DNA from: Streptomyces sp. NBC_00539
Lineage (GTDB): Bacteria > Actinomycetota > Actinomycetes > Streptomycetales > Streptomycetaceae
Assembly (NCBI RefSeq): GCF_036346105.1
Contig: NZ_CP107811.1
Coordinates: 4,359,501-4,423,500, forward strand
Direction of reading: 5' to 3'
Length of the DNA: 64,000 nt
Shown: positions 45,060-53,964 of the stretch, in pieces
Layout of the letters: every line of letters starts with the position of its first letter
Numbering within the stretch: the stretch's first letter is position 1
The notes under the pieces: model-generated
Databases searched by the model: none
Seen by the model: the letters and a program-made list of their open reading frames with translations, nothing else
Told to the model about the DNA's origin: nothing
Made by a program: the position numbers and the translations under genes

Positions 45060-45175
45060 CCCCGCCGGCATGCGGGGCGCGGGCCTTCCAGCCCCGCCGG
45101 CGTGCGGGGCGCGGGCCTTCCGGCCCCGCCGGCGTTCGAGGCGCGGGTCCGGGCGGAGCCCGGTTTCGGGGCGGG
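45060..45175. repeat. 32-bp tandem repeat leading into dispersed intergenic repeat, copy 2
   Basis: Units of 32 bp at 45060-45091 and 45092-45123 (CCCCGCCGGCRTGCGGGGCG followed by CGGGCCTTCC) and a diverged third from 45124 that reads CCCCGCCGGCGTTCGAGGCG, then CGGGTCCGGGCGGAGCCCGG. The third unit matches the dispersed element at 28435 and 63801. Fills the 245-bp convergent gap between cysM and the DUF488 gene. Confidence 0.75.
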
Positions 45176-45283
45176 GGTGCGGGCGCCGGGGGAGAGGCCC
45201 CGCGCAGCGACCCCCGCCCCGCGCGGCAGCCCGACCGCCCCGCCGGCCCCCGCACCGCCCCGGCGCCCGCGCCCCCGCCCCGC

Positions 45284-45652
45284 TCACCGCGCCAGCAGCT
45301 CCGCCAGCACCGCCGCGTGGCTGCCCTCCGGGTCCTTGACCGCCGTCAGCAGCGTCAAACGCCCCGCCGCGGCCAGCCCCCGCAGCCGCTCCAGCTCCGC
45401 CACCGCCTGAGGCTCCGCCAGCTCCGCCTCGTACCGGGCCCGGAACTCCCGCTCCGTTCCCCCGCCCCCGTGGTACCACTTGCGCAGCTCCGCCGAGGGC
45501 GTCACCGCCTTCGGCCACTCGTCCACCGCCGCCTCGGCCTTCGCCAGCCCCCGCGGCCAGAGCCGGTCCACGAGGACCCGTACCCCGTCGCCGTCCGCCC
45601 CCGGCTCCGGGGGATCGTAGACCCGCCGCACCCTGATCACCGGCTTGCTCAC
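45284..45652 (-). CDS. DUF488 family protein
   Basis: 122 residues from GTG 45652. Family signature: IRVRRVYDPPE, GVRVLVDRLWPRGLAKAEAAVDEWPKAVTPS, ELRKWYHG, RARYEAEL, LTLLTAVKDPEGSHAAVLAELL. Small cytosolic protein of unknown function, widespread and often near stress genes. Its start overlaps the stop of the gene upstream (GTGA), so the two form a unit with the MazF-like membrane protein. Confidence 0.92.
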   Translation of the reverse strand: MSKPVIRVRRVYDPPEPGADGDGVRVLVDRLWPRGLAKAEAAVDEWPKAVTPSAELRKWYHGGGGTEREFRARYEAELAEPQAVAELERLRGLAAAGRLTLLTAVKDPEGSHAAVLAELLAR

Positions 45653-46056
45653 CCGTAGCCTCCGCCCAGCCCTTTGACCTCGTCCCACACCGTCGGGTCC
45701 AGCATGCCCAGCCGCCTGTCGAAGTCGGCCGACGCCACCTCCGCGGGCCGGTCCGCCTCCAGGTAACCCGTCCGCCCCGGCCGCCCGCCGACCCCCGGTG
45801 GCAACGGGATCACCCCCGCGCGCCGGTCGTCGTACTTCCCCGTGATCCACGCGACCCGCGCCCGCCCCCGCGCCCCCACCGCCAGCACCAGACACGACCG
45901 CCCGTCCGCCAGGCACCACAGCTCGCCCGGCCGCACCCGGCCCGCCGCCCCCGGCGCACGCCGCCGCGCCGCACCCCGTACACCCGGCCGGGGCAGCAGC
46001 ACCAGCGCCACGACGGCGACCACCGCCACCGCGGCGGGCCACCACGACGTGTCCAT
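45649..46056 (-). CDS. Membrane-anchored protein with MazF/PemK-like domain (tentative)
   Basis: 135 residues. One N-terminal helix (AAVAVVAVVALVLLP) preceded by MDTSWW. The soluble part starts RPGELWCLADGRSCLVLAVGA and ends DFDRRLGMLDPTVWDEVKGL, which resembles the first and last segments of PemK/MazF toxins (RGEIW..; ..RLGxLxPxxLxEV). No antitoxin gene is adjacent. Translationally coupled to DUF488. Membrane tethering makes a classic free RNase toxin unlikely; it may be a divergent relative. ATG 46056. Confidence 0.75.
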   Translation of the reverse strand: MDTSWWPAAVAVVAVVALVLLPRPGVRGAARRRAPGAAGRVRPGELWCLADGRSCLVLAVGARGRARVAWITGKYDDRRAGVIPLPPGVGGRPGRTGYLEADRPAEVASADFDRRLGMLDPTVWDEVKGLGGGYG

Positions 46057-46251
46057 AACCCGACCGTAGCCGCGGCCCCCGCCCCCGGCGCGGCAACGCC
46101 CGTGCCCCGTGTCGCTCCCCCGGGTGACAGCACAGGTGATTCCCCCCACAACGGCCCGCCGCGGAGGAGCGACCGGACGTTTCGCGCCTTACGCTCGACC
46201 CACGCTCGGCCCGCATTCCGTCCACGGACCGTCCACGGAGGTTCACGCTCC

Positions 46252-47004
46252 ATGAAGCTCACCGTCGTCGGCTGCTCGGGGTCGTTCCCGTCCGCGGAAT
46301 CGGCATGTTCGAGCTACCTCGTCGAGGCCGACGGCTTCCGGCTGCTCCTCGACATGGGCAACGGCGCCCTCGGCGCGCTCCAGCGCCACATCGGTCTCTA
46401 CGACCTCGACGCGATCTTCCTGAGCCACCTGCACGCCGACCACTGCATCGACATGTGCGCGTACTTCGTGGCCCGCTACTACCGGCACGAGGGCGGCCGC
46501 TGCGGCACCATCCCCGTCTACGGACCGGAGGGCGCCGAGCAGCGGCTGACGGCGGCGTACGACGACGTTCCCGATGCGCGCTCGATGAGCGAGGTCTTCG
46601 ACTTCCGGACCCTCAAGTCCGGCGCCTTCGAGATCGGCCCGTTCCAGGTCCGCACGGAGCGGGTGTGCCACCCCGTCGAGTCGTACGCCATCCGCGTCGA
46701 GCACGGCGGCCGCTCGCTCACGTACTCCGGGGACACCGGCGTCTGCCCGGAGCTGGCCACACTGGCCGCCGGATCCGACCTGTTCCTGTGCGAGGCCTCC
46801 TTCACGCACGGCAAGGAGGACATCCCGGACCTCCACCTCAACGGCCGCGAGGCGGGCCAGTACGCGGCCGGCGCCGGAGCGGGCCGGCTGGTCCTGACCC
46901 ACGTCCCGCCGTGGACGGACGCCGCCCGCAACCTCGCCGACGCCCGCGCGGTCTACGACGGCCGGGTCGACCTCGCGCAGCCCGGCGCGGTCTACGAGGT
47001 CTGA
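46252..47004 (+). CDS. MBL-fold metallohydrolase (Rv1339-like)
   Basis: 250 residues. Metallo-beta-lactamase fold with HLHADH (His59, His61, Asp63, His64), TYSGDTG and LTHVPPW. Opening KLTVVGCSGSFPSAESACSSYLVEADG is that of the actinobacterial Rv1339 group; that protein has been linked to cyclic-AMP phosphodiesterase activity, and the position before rph and rdgB is the same as in M. tuberculosis. Function here is thus probably nucleotide-type phosphodiesterase, by inference. Cytosolic, no signal. Confidence 0.93.
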   Translation: MKLTVVGCSGSFPSAESACSSYLVEADGFRLLLDMGNGALGALQRHIGLYDLDAIFLSHLHADHCIDMCAYFVARYYRHEGGRCGTIPVYGPEGAEQRLTAAYDDVPDARSMSEVFDFRTLKSGAFEIGPFQVRTERVCHPVESYAIRVEHGGRSLTYSGDTGVCPELATLAAGSDLFLCEASFTHGKEDIPDLHLNGREAGQYAAGAGAGRLVLTHVPPWTDAARNLADARAVYDGRVDLAQPGAVYEV

Positions 47005-47020
47005 CGCCCCGACGGCACAC

Positions 47021-47065
47021 GATGAAGCCCCCGCCCTCCCTTTCGGGAAGTGCGGGGGCTTCGTC
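47021..47065. terminator. Bidirectional terminator, MBL gene / nagE2
   Basis: 14-bp arms GATGAAGCCCCCGC / GCGGGGGCTTCGTC (one mismatch), 17-nt loop with its own CCCTTTCGGG hairpin; lies between convergent stops. Confidence 0.82.
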
Positions 47066-47085
47066 GTGCACGGGGACCGCGGGGC

Positions 47086-48360
47086 CTACTTGGCCTCGGC
47101 CTTCGCCAGTTCGGCGAGCTCCTCGTCGGACTCGCGGCCCGGCGTGGGGAGGTTGAACTTCGTGATCGCGAAGCGGAAGACGAAGTAGTAGATCGCCGCG
47201 AAGACGAGTCCGACCGGGATGATGTACAGCGGGTTGGTCGCCTTGTTCCACCCCAGGCCCAGGTCGATCAGGCCGGCCGAGAAGGTGAACCCGGCATGGA
47301 TGCCGAGCGCCCAGGTGACGGCCATGGAGATGGCGGTCAGGACGGCGTGGATCGCGTACAGCAGCGGCGCGATGAACATGAACGAGAACTCGATGGGCTC
47401 GGTGACACCCGTGACGAACGAGGTGAGGGCGAGCGAGACCATCATGCCGGTGACCGCCTTGCGGCGCTCCGGGCGGGCGCAGTGCGCGATGGCCAGTGCC
47501 GCGGCCGGCAGGCCGAACATCATGATGGGGAAGAACCCGGTCATGAAGAGGCCGGCGTCCGGGTCACCGGCGAAGAACCGGTTCAGGTCGCCGTGGACGA
47601 CCTCGCCGGCGGCGTTGGTGAAGTCACCGATCTGGAACCAGGCGACGGTGTTGACGAACTGGTGCATGCCGATCGGGATCAGGCCGCGGTTGATCAGGCC
47701 GAACAGGCCGGCGCCGCCGGAGCCCAGGCCGGTCATCCACTCGCCGAAGCTGGAGATGACCTCGCCGATCGGCTCCCAGACCAGGCCGAAGAAGACACCG
47801 GCGATGACGCCGACGAACGCCATGATGATCGGGACGAGACGGCGGCCGTTGAAGAAGCCGAGCCAGTCCACCAGCTTCGTGCGGTGGTAGCGCTGCCACA
47901 GGACCGCGGCGAGCAGACCCATGATGATGCCGCCGAGGACGCCCGGGTTGTTGTACGTCGCGGCGACGTCGACACCCTTGTTCTCGGTGGTGTTGATGAC
48001 GGCCTCGGTCACCGGGAAGGCAGTGAGGACGTTCTTGTAGACCAGGAAACCGACCAGCGCGGCGAGCGCGGTGGAGCCGTCGGCCTTCTTGGCGAAGCCG
48101 ATGGCGACACCGATGCAGAAGAGCAGCGGCAGGTTGGTGAAGACGGCGTCACCGGCGGTGGCGAACACCGTGGCGACCTTGCCCCAGCCGAGGCCGTCCT
48201 TGCCGAAGACGTCGGGCTGGCCGAGGCGCAGCAGGATGCCGGCGGCGGGCAGGACGGCGATGGGCAGCTGGAGGCTGCGGCCGACCTTCTGCAGACCCTG
48301 GATCAGGCCGGCGCCCCGCTTCTTGGCGGGCGGCGCCGCGGCGTCAGTAGCCGTACTCAT
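47086..48360 (-). CDS. nagE2: PTS N-acetylglucosamine permease EIIC (NagE2)
   Basis: 424 residues, about 10 helices. EIIC of the Glc family: GLQKVGRSLQLPIAVLPAAGILLRLGQPDVFG, FCIGVAIGFAKKADGSTALAALVGFLVY, DWLGFFNGRRLVPI, GDLNRFFAGDPDAGLFMTGFFPIMMFGLP and SFVTGVTEPIEF (substrate Glu). Organised without fused EIIA/EIIB, as in S. coelicolor nagE2, the main GlcNAc permease; the neighbour nagF supplies EIIB. Two dre operators lie 95-127 bp upstream, so DasR should repress it. Same operon direction as nagE1 but with a terminator between. Confidence 0.95.
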   Translation of the reverse strand: MSTATDAAAPPAKKRGAGLIQGLQKVGRSLQLPIAVLPAAGILLRLGQPDVFGKDGLGWGKVATVFATAGDAVFTNLPLLFCIGVAIGFAKKADGSTALAALVGFLVYKNVLTAFPVTEAVINTTENKGVDVAATYNNPGVLGGIIMGLLAAVLWQRYHRTKLVDWLGFFNGRRLVPIIMAFVGVIAGVFFGLVWEPIGEVISSFGEWMTGLGSGGAGLFGLINRGLIPIGMHQFVNTVAWFQIGDFTNAAGEVVHGDLNRFFAGDPDAGLFMTGFFPIMMFGLPAAALAIAHCARPERRKAVTGMMVSLALTSFVTGVTEPIEFSFMFIAPLLYAIHAVLTAISMAVTWALGIHAGFTFSAGLIDLGLGWNKATNPLYIIPVGLVFAAIYYFVFRFAITKFNLPTPGRESDEELAELAKAEAK

Positions 48361-48454
48361 AACTTCCTCCGGGGAGCAAGGCGCCGCCTAGGGGTGAACC
48401 ACGGGGGACGGCGACGTCTCGAAAAGGGGGCACACGCCGCCGGGGGGAAGCGGT

Positions 48455-48487
48455 CGTGGTCTACACCAATGCATGGTGTAGACCAGT
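48455..48487. promoter_or_regulatory. Two DasR operators (dre) upstream of nagE2
   Basis: Sites CGTGGTCTACACCAAT (48455-48470) and CATGGTGTAGACCAGT (48472-48487), each 12/16 to the dre consensus ACTGGTCTAGACCACT. Their 12-bp cores are exact reverse complements of one another, 5 nt apart, so the whole is a palindrome of operators. Confidence 0.85.
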
Positions 48488-48563
48488 TGTAACACGGTCG
48501 GGGTTAGATAAGGAACCTTCAATTTTTTGTTGTAGGAACCACGCTCCCGGCGGGCAGCGAAAA

Positions 48564-48589
48564 GCCCCCGACTCCGTGGAGCCGGGGGC
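48564..48589 (-). terminator. Rho-independent terminator of nagE1
   Basis: GCCCCCG-A-CTCC / GGAG-C-CGGGGGC stem-loop followed on the minus strand by TTTT, 48 bp after the nagE1 stop. Confidence 0.85.
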
Positions 48590-48636
48590 CTTTCACGCGC
48601 CGGAGCGGAGGATGGAACGGCCGGCCTCGGGGTGCC

Positions 48637-49938
48637 TCAGGCCTTGGTGGTCTCCCCTTGCATCGCCTCGATCTCCTCGTCCGACTCCCGACCCGGGGTG
48701 GGGAGGTCGAACTTGGTGATCGCGAACCGGAAGATCGCGTAATAGACCACCGCGAAACCCAGGCCGATCGGGATGATCAGCCACGGCTTGGTCGCCAACC
48801 CCCAGTTGATGACGTAGTCGATCAGGCCCGCCGAGAAGCTGAACCCGTCGTGGACCCCGAGCGCCCACGTCACCGCCATCGACACCCCCGTCAGCACCGC
48901 GTGGATCGCGTACAGGGCCGGCGCGACGAACAGGAACGAGTACTCCAGCGGCTCCGTGATCCCGGTGACGAACGAGGTCAGCGCCACCGACAGCATCAGG
49001 CCCCCCACCTCCTTGCGCCGCCGCGGCTTCGCGCAGTGCGTGATCGCCAGCGCCGCCGCGGGCAGGGCGAACATCATGATCGGGAAGAAGCCGGAGAGGA
49101 ACAGGCCGGCGTGCGGGTCGCCCGCCAGGAACATGTTGATGTCACCGTGCACGACCACCCCGTCCGGCTTGGTGAAGCTGCCGAACTGGAACCACACCGG
49201 CACGTTCAGGAACTGGTGCAGCCCGATCACCAACAGCGCGCGGTTCGCGACGCCGAAGATGCCCGCACCCCACGACCCCAGTCCCACCAACCAGTCCGAG
49301 AAGCTCTCCAGCGCGTCACCGACCGGCGGCCAGACCCACAGGCACAGCACGGCGAACCCGATCGCGACGAACGACATGACGATCGGGACGAGACGGCGGC
49401 CGTTGAAGAAGCCGAGCCAGTCCACCAGCTTCACCCGGTGGAAGCGCTGCCAGAACCAGGCCGCCAACAACCCCATCACGATGCCGCCGAACACCCCCGG
49501 GTTCTGGTACGTGTACCCGGCGAAGGTGTCCGTCGACGTCAGGCAGCCGCCCCCGATGTCCTTCGTCCCCTGCGGACAGGGCTTGTGGAAGGCGTGCAGC
49601 ACCCCGCGGTAGACGAGGAACCCCGCCACCGCCGCCAGCGCCGTCGAACCGTCCGCCTTCTTGGCCATCCCGATCGCGACACCCACGCAGAAGAGCAGCG
49701 GGAGGCCCAGGTCCGGATCCAGCAGCGCGCCACCCGCGCCCGCCATGACGTTGGCGACGTCAGTCCAGTCCAGCCCGTCGGCGCCGAACACGTCGGGCTG
49801 GCCGAGCCGGGTGAGGATGCCCGCCGCCGGCAGGACGGCGATCGGCAGCTGGAGACTGCGCCCCATCTTCTGCAGCCCCTGGAACAAGCCGCTCCACCAC
49901 TGGGGTCGCGGCCCGGCTGCGGCGCTGTTCACGCTCAT
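48637..49938 (-). CDS. nagE1: PTS EIIC permease paralogue (NagE1)
   Basis: 433 residues, paralogue of nagE2 with the same motifs (GLQKMGRSLQLPIAVLPAAGILTRLGQPDVFG; SFVTGITEPLEYSF; DWLGFFNGRRLVPIVM). Differs by an insertion with two cysteines (KPCPQGTKDIGGGCLTSTD) in an external loop and a different N-terminus ending PQWWSGLFQ. In S. coelicolor the equivalent gene is dispensable for GlcNAc uptake. ATG 49938 with GGGAGGAC upstream. Shares a divergent regulatory region with nagF, including one near-perfect dre. Confidence 0.94.
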   Translation of the reverse strand: MSVNSAAAGPRPQWWSGLFQGLQKMGRSLQLPIAVLPAAGILTRLGQPDVFGADGLDWTDVANVMAGAGGALLDPDLGLPLLFCVGVAIGMAKKADGSTALAAVAGFLVYRGVLHAFHKPCPQGTKDIGGGCLTSTDTFAGYTYQNPGVFGGIVMGLLAAWFWQRFHRVKLVDWLGFFNGRRLVPIVMSFVAIGFAVLCLWVWPPVGDALESFSDWLVGLGSWGAGIFGVANRALLVIGLHQFLNVPVWFQFGSFTKPDGVVVHGDINMFLAGDPHAGLFLSGFFPIMMFALPAAALAITHCAKPRRRKEVGGLMLSVALTSFVTGITEPLEYSFLFVAPALYAIHAVLTGVSMAVTWALGVHDGFSFSAGLIDYVINWGLATKPWLIIPIGLGFAVVYYAIFRFAITKFDLPTPGRESDEEIEAMQGETTKA

Positions 49939-49988
49939 CGGCGTCCTCCCTGACCGGCCCGTTTTGGTAGGTGCGTCGCATACGGCAC

Positions 49989-50004
49989 ACTGGTGTAGAC
50001 CACT
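49989..50004. promoter_or_regulatory. DasR operator (dre) between nagE1 and nagF
   Basis: ACTGGTGTAGACCACT, 15 of 16 positions of the consensus ACTGGTCTAGACCACT. It should control both divergent genes. Confidence 0.92.
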
Positions 50005-50192
50005 CGTCGCAGGGTCACGTGCACCGGCCCGCAAGGCGGGTGGATGTTGATCGTTATCATTCGGCAGGTGCCGGGCACGCGCTCGCATAGATGGGCCAAC
50101 CGTGAGTTACCGTGACAAAGCGGACCTCCGGGTGGGCGAACCAGGCATCCGGCCGCCGAGACTCGTTCTTCGTCACACGCAGGGAGACACAC

Positions 50193-50426
50193 ATGGCCAC
50201 CAAGGCTGAGAAGATCGTCGCCGGGCTCGGCGGTATCGAAAACATCGAAGAAGTCGAAGGCTGCATCACCCGCCTGCGCACCGAAGTCATCGACCCGAGC
50301 AAGGTCGACGAAGCCGCCCTCAAGGCCGCCGGCGCCCACGGCGTCGTCAAGATGGGCACCGCGATCCAGGTCGTCATCGGCACCGACGCCGACCCCATCG
50401 CCGCCGACATCGAAGACATGATGTGA
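50193..50426 (+). CDS. nagF: PTS EIIB component for GlcNAc (NagF)
   Basis: 77 residues. Carries the phosphoryl group on Cys24 (EVEGCITRLRTEV) and passes it to GlcNAc bound to NagE2/NagE1. Rest of family: KAEKIVAGLGGIENIEEVEG, AAGAHGVVKMGTAIQVVIG. ATG 50193, CAGGGAGA upstream. Separate EIIB is typical for Streptomyces. Repression by DasR expected through the dre at 49989. Confidence 0.96.
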   Translation: MATKAEKIVAGLGGIENIEEVEGCITRLRTEVIDPSKVDEAALKAAGAHGVVKMGTAIQVVIGTDADPIAADIEDMM

Positions 50427-50523
50427 GCTGAGCCCGCCCGCTCACCCGCTCTCCCCGCAGGCAGCACGGCAGACCCCGTACCGGAACCACCCGGACGGGG
50501 TCTTCCCGTACCCCCGCACCGAC

Positions 50524-50529
50524 TAGGCT
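50524..50529 (+). promoter_or_regulatory. -10 element TAGGCT of rph (leaderless)
   Basis: TAGGCT ends 7 nt before the ATG at 50537; no ribosome binding site. Confidence 0.55.
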
Positions 50530-50536
50530 CGACAGC

Positions 50537-51271
<735 letters not shown>

Positions 51272-51452
51272 AGCGGCGAGGCCCGCGCGGCCCGGGCGGC
51301 CCTGCCGGCTCACCCCGGGGCAACCGCCGGGCCGGGCCCGGCGTCTACGCCGGTACGGGCGCACGGTGTCGAAGCCGTGCGCCCGTCCACGTACCCGAGC
51401 ACCTGCATCTGAACCTGCACCTGCACCGAGCCCGAGCCCCTGGGGGACCCGA

Positions 51453-51839
51453 ATGAAGCCCATGCACCGCGCTGCGGCCCTCGCCGTCGCAGCCGCCCTG
51501 GCCGTCCCGGCGCTCTCCGCCTGCGACACCCTCAACACCGCGATGGACTGCGCCAACACCGCCGTGGCCATAACCGACGGTGCCAACGACCTCCAGCAAG
51601 CCGTCTCCCAGGCCGGCAACAGCCCGCAGGACGCGCAGAACGCCCTCAACCAGATCGAGACGAGCCTCAAGAAGATCGGCGACCAGACGGACAACGCGGA
51701 CCTGGGCAAGGCCATCGCCTCCATGAAGACGGCCGTCACGAACGTCCGCACCTCCATCGAGAACGGCAACGCCACCCCGGACATCACCCCGGTCGGCAAC
51801 GCTGCCGAGGAGATCTCCAAGGTCTGCACCCCCGGCTGA
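51453..51839 (+). CDS. Small lipoprotein (hypothetical)
   Basis: 128 residues from ATG 51453. Type II signal peptide (ALAVAAALAVPALSAC) with lipobox LSAC; Cys24 would be lipidated. Two more cysteines (MDCANT, KVCTPG), the rest a helical domain rich in Asn/Gln/Thr (NDLQQAVSQAGNSPQDAQNALNQIETSLKKI). No known family. Located between rph and rdgB, which in mycobacteria are adjacent, so it is a Streptomyces-type insertion. Confidence 0.85.
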   Translation: MKPMHRAAALAVAAALAVPALSACDTLNTAMDCANTAVAITDGANDLQQAVSQAGNSPQDAQNALNQIETSLKKIGDQTDNADLGKAIASMKTAVTNVRTSIENGNATPDITPVGNAAEEISKVCTPG

Positions 51840-51886
51840 CCGCCCCCTCCGGCTGCCCGGCCCCCGGCTGACCGCCCACCGGAGGG

Positions 51887-51993
51887 CGGCCGCGCGGGGC
51901 CCTGGTCGATACTCGGCCGCACGGGCCCTGGTCGGTACTCGGCTGCGCGGGGCCCTGGTCGATACTCGGCCGCACGGGGCCCTGGTCGATACT
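51887..51993 (+). repeat. Four tandem 26-27-bp repeats forming the rdgB promoter region
   Basis: Units at 51887-51913, 51914-51939, 51940-51966 and 51967-51993, consensus CGGCCGCACGGGGCCCTGGT followed by CGATACT. The last unit ends with GATACT exactly 7 nt before the rdgB ATG, the spacing of the leaderless -10 boxes elsewhere in this window. So the promoter's -10 (GGTACT in copy 2) is repeated four times. Confidence 0.85.
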
Positions 51994-52000
51994 GGTCGGC

Positions 52001-52603
52001 ATGACCCGCCTGATCCTCGCCACCCGCAATGCGGGCAAAGTCGCCGAACTCCGCGCCATCCTGTCCGACGCCGGCCTGCCGCACGAACTGGTCGGCGCGG
52101 ACGCGTACCCCGAGATCCCGGACGTCAAGGAAACCGGCGTCACCTTCGCCGAGAACGCCCTCCTCAAGGCCCACGCCTTGGCCCGCGCCACCGGCCTGCC
52201 CGCCATCGCCGACGACTCCGGCCTGTGCGTCGACGTCCTGGGCGGCGCCCCCGGCATCTTCTCCGCCCGCTGGGCCGGCAGCCACGGCGACGACAAGGCC
52301 AACCTGGACCTCCTGCTGGCCCAGCTCTCCGACATCGACGCCCCCCACCGCGGCGCCCACTTCGCCTGCGCGGCCGCCCTCGCCCTCCCGGACGGCACGG
52401 AGCGCGTCGTGGAAGGCCGCCTGCGCGGCACCCTCCGCCACACCCCGTCGGGCACGGGCGGCTTCGGCTACGACCCGATCCTCCAGCCGGACGGCGAAAC
52501 CCGCACCTGCGCGGAACTCACCCCGGCGGAGAAGAACGCCATCTCCCACCGCGGCCACGCCTTCCGCGCCCTGGTCCCGTTCATCCGCGCCCTGACGACC
52601 TGA
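52001..52603 (+). CDS. rdgB: RdgB/HAM1 non-canonical purine NTP pyrophosphatase
   Basis: 200 residues. Removes dITP/XTP from the nucleotide pool. Motifs: LILATRNAGKVAELRAIL at the N-terminus, GVTFAENALLKAHALARATGLPAIADDSGLCVDVLGGAPGIFSARW, GTGGFGYDPILQPDG, AELTPAEKNAISHRGHA. Full length and well conserved. Leaderless, driven from a four-fold repeated promoter region; terminator 34 bp downstream. Confidence 0.97.
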   Translation: MTRLILATRNAGKVAELRAILSDAGLPHELVGADAYPEIPDVKETGVTFAENALLKAHALARATGLPAIADDSGLCVDVLGGAPGIFSARWAGSHGDDKANLDLLLAQLSDIDAPHRGAHFACAAALALPDGTERVVEGRLRGTLRHTPSGTGGFGYDPILQPDGETRTCAELTPAEKNAISHRGHAFRALVPFIRALTT

Positions 52604-52636
52604 TGGCCTGACGACCCGACGGCCACCGCAATGCAG

Positions 52637-52671
52637 AAGGCCCCGTACGCGGCGTGCGCGTACGGGGCCTT
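52637..52671. terminator. Terminator after rdgB
   Basis: Perfect 14-bp arms AAGGCCCCGTACGC / GCGTACGGGGCCTT with a 7-nt loop and TT following; ends 8 bp before the tRNA-Leu gene 3' end. Confidence 0.85.
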
Positions 52672-52679
52672 TCGGTGCG

Positions 52680-52763
52680 TGCGGTTGGGGGGACTCGAAC
52701 CCCCACGGGTTTTACCCCACTGGGACCTAAACCCAGCGTGACTGCCAATTCCACCACAACCGC
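52680..52763 (-). tRNA. tRNA-Leu (anticodon TAG)
   Basis: 84 nt. Acceptor GCGGTTG/CAACCGC, long variable arm, anticodon stem CTGGG/CCCAG enclosing loop TTTAGGT (anticodon TAG, reads CUA), T arm GGGGG-TTCGAGT-CCCCC, A73 discriminator. A class II tRNA as expected for Leu. Confidence 0.97.
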
Positions 52764-52805
52764 GACATTGCGCTCAATTCGGACATCCAGCCTGAGCGAC
52801 TGGGC

Positions 52806-53824
52806 TCAGTCTACGGCCGCCCGGCCTCGCGGGGCGACGGAGTTGCTCCGCGGTTTGCGGCACCACGTGTCAGTGAGCGCATGGCAATTCGGGCACAGGT
52901 AGCGGAGGTTCTCGCGGCGGTTGTCGAGCCAGTCCCCGCTGACGTGGTCGATCTGCAAAGTGAGCGAGCGGCCCAGCCACTCGCCGGGGTTCCCGCACCC
53001 GGCGCACGCGTAGGGAACGCCGACCTGCTGCAGTGCCGAGTGGAGCCGGGCGCGATTGATCCTGGCAGACCCCTCCGGTTGCAGGGTGAGAACACCGGGG
53101 GCAACGGCCTTCGGCGCCACCGCCCGCGCGGCGGCCCAGGGCCGCCGCGCGAAGTGAGAGACGTCCAGTCCGAGCTGGGTCACGCGCCGCCGAACGCGCC
53201 GGCGGTTCACCTCGGTGAAGTCCAGTGCGAGCGCGCGCAGGAGGTCCGCGTAGCTGGTGGCACCGGGGACAGCCGCGCGAAGCGCTTCCTCCGGCACGGC
53301 CGACCGGGCGTTGCGGAAGTGAGAGGTGTCGATTCCGTGCCTCCTGAGTGCCTTCCCGAGCGCCGCGCGGGACCGGCCGTCGTCGGGCATCTCCAGGGCG
53401 CGGGCCGTGCCTCGAACGCTGTCGGAGGAAGCGGCGGCGGCGGCAAGCTCCTCAGGGCTGAACGGAAGCCCGACGGAGCCCTGCCCCATGCCGCCGAAGT
53501 GGCTCGTGTCGATGTCCGCCGCCGCCATGCGGCGGGCGAGGTGGGACAGCGTCCCCGTGGCCGGCCGGGCACCGAGTTCCAGGGCCACCTCGCGCAGGTG
53601 GTCGAGGCGGCCGCAACAGCGGCGATGACCTCGTCCGAGTACGTGCGCCACGGACCGCGCTTCGCGAAGTGGCTGGTGTCGATCCCGTGGCCCGTCACCT
53701 TCGCCTGCAGCACCCGGCGTTGGCCGCCGCTGACGGTGCGGCCGAGGCGCCGTATCAGGTCGGCCCAGCCGGTGGATGCGGCGACGGCGGTCGCCAGCGC
53801 GTCCCGCTCGTACGGATCGGTCAT
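52806..53824 (-). pseudogene. HNH endonuclease with repeated DTSHF modules, frameshifted
   Basis: About 339 residues if one base is restored. The frame from ATG 53824 (TDPYERDALATAVAAS...HGIDTSHFAKRGPW) is open to about 53605 and then must shift by +1 missing base to continue in the frame LREVALELGARPATGTLSHLARRM, reaching the stop at 52806. Four modules of about 50 residues each end in a GxDTSHF or DVSHF motif, a repeat known from actinobacterial HNH proteins; the C-terminal HNH domain has CAGCGNPGEW, the IDHVSGDW catalytic His and LCPNCHAL. Either a genuine recent pseudogene or a sequencing error. Confidence 0.85.
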
Positions 53825-53964
53825 CGGCCCCCCGGTCCCGGCCGCTTGTGCGGCTCTCGTACGGAGTAACGGGGGTGCGGCGCAGGTGGTTACGGAGGGT
53901 TTCGTGCGATGAGCGGAGCGGCCCGCACCGGGTGGGGCGGGCCGCTCGGGGGAGGGGGCGGGGG

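Noticed and set aside
45060-45175. CRISPR array
   Set aside because: The units are direct 32-bp tandem duplications without variable spacers, and no cas genes are present. No CRISPR array was seen anywhere in the window.
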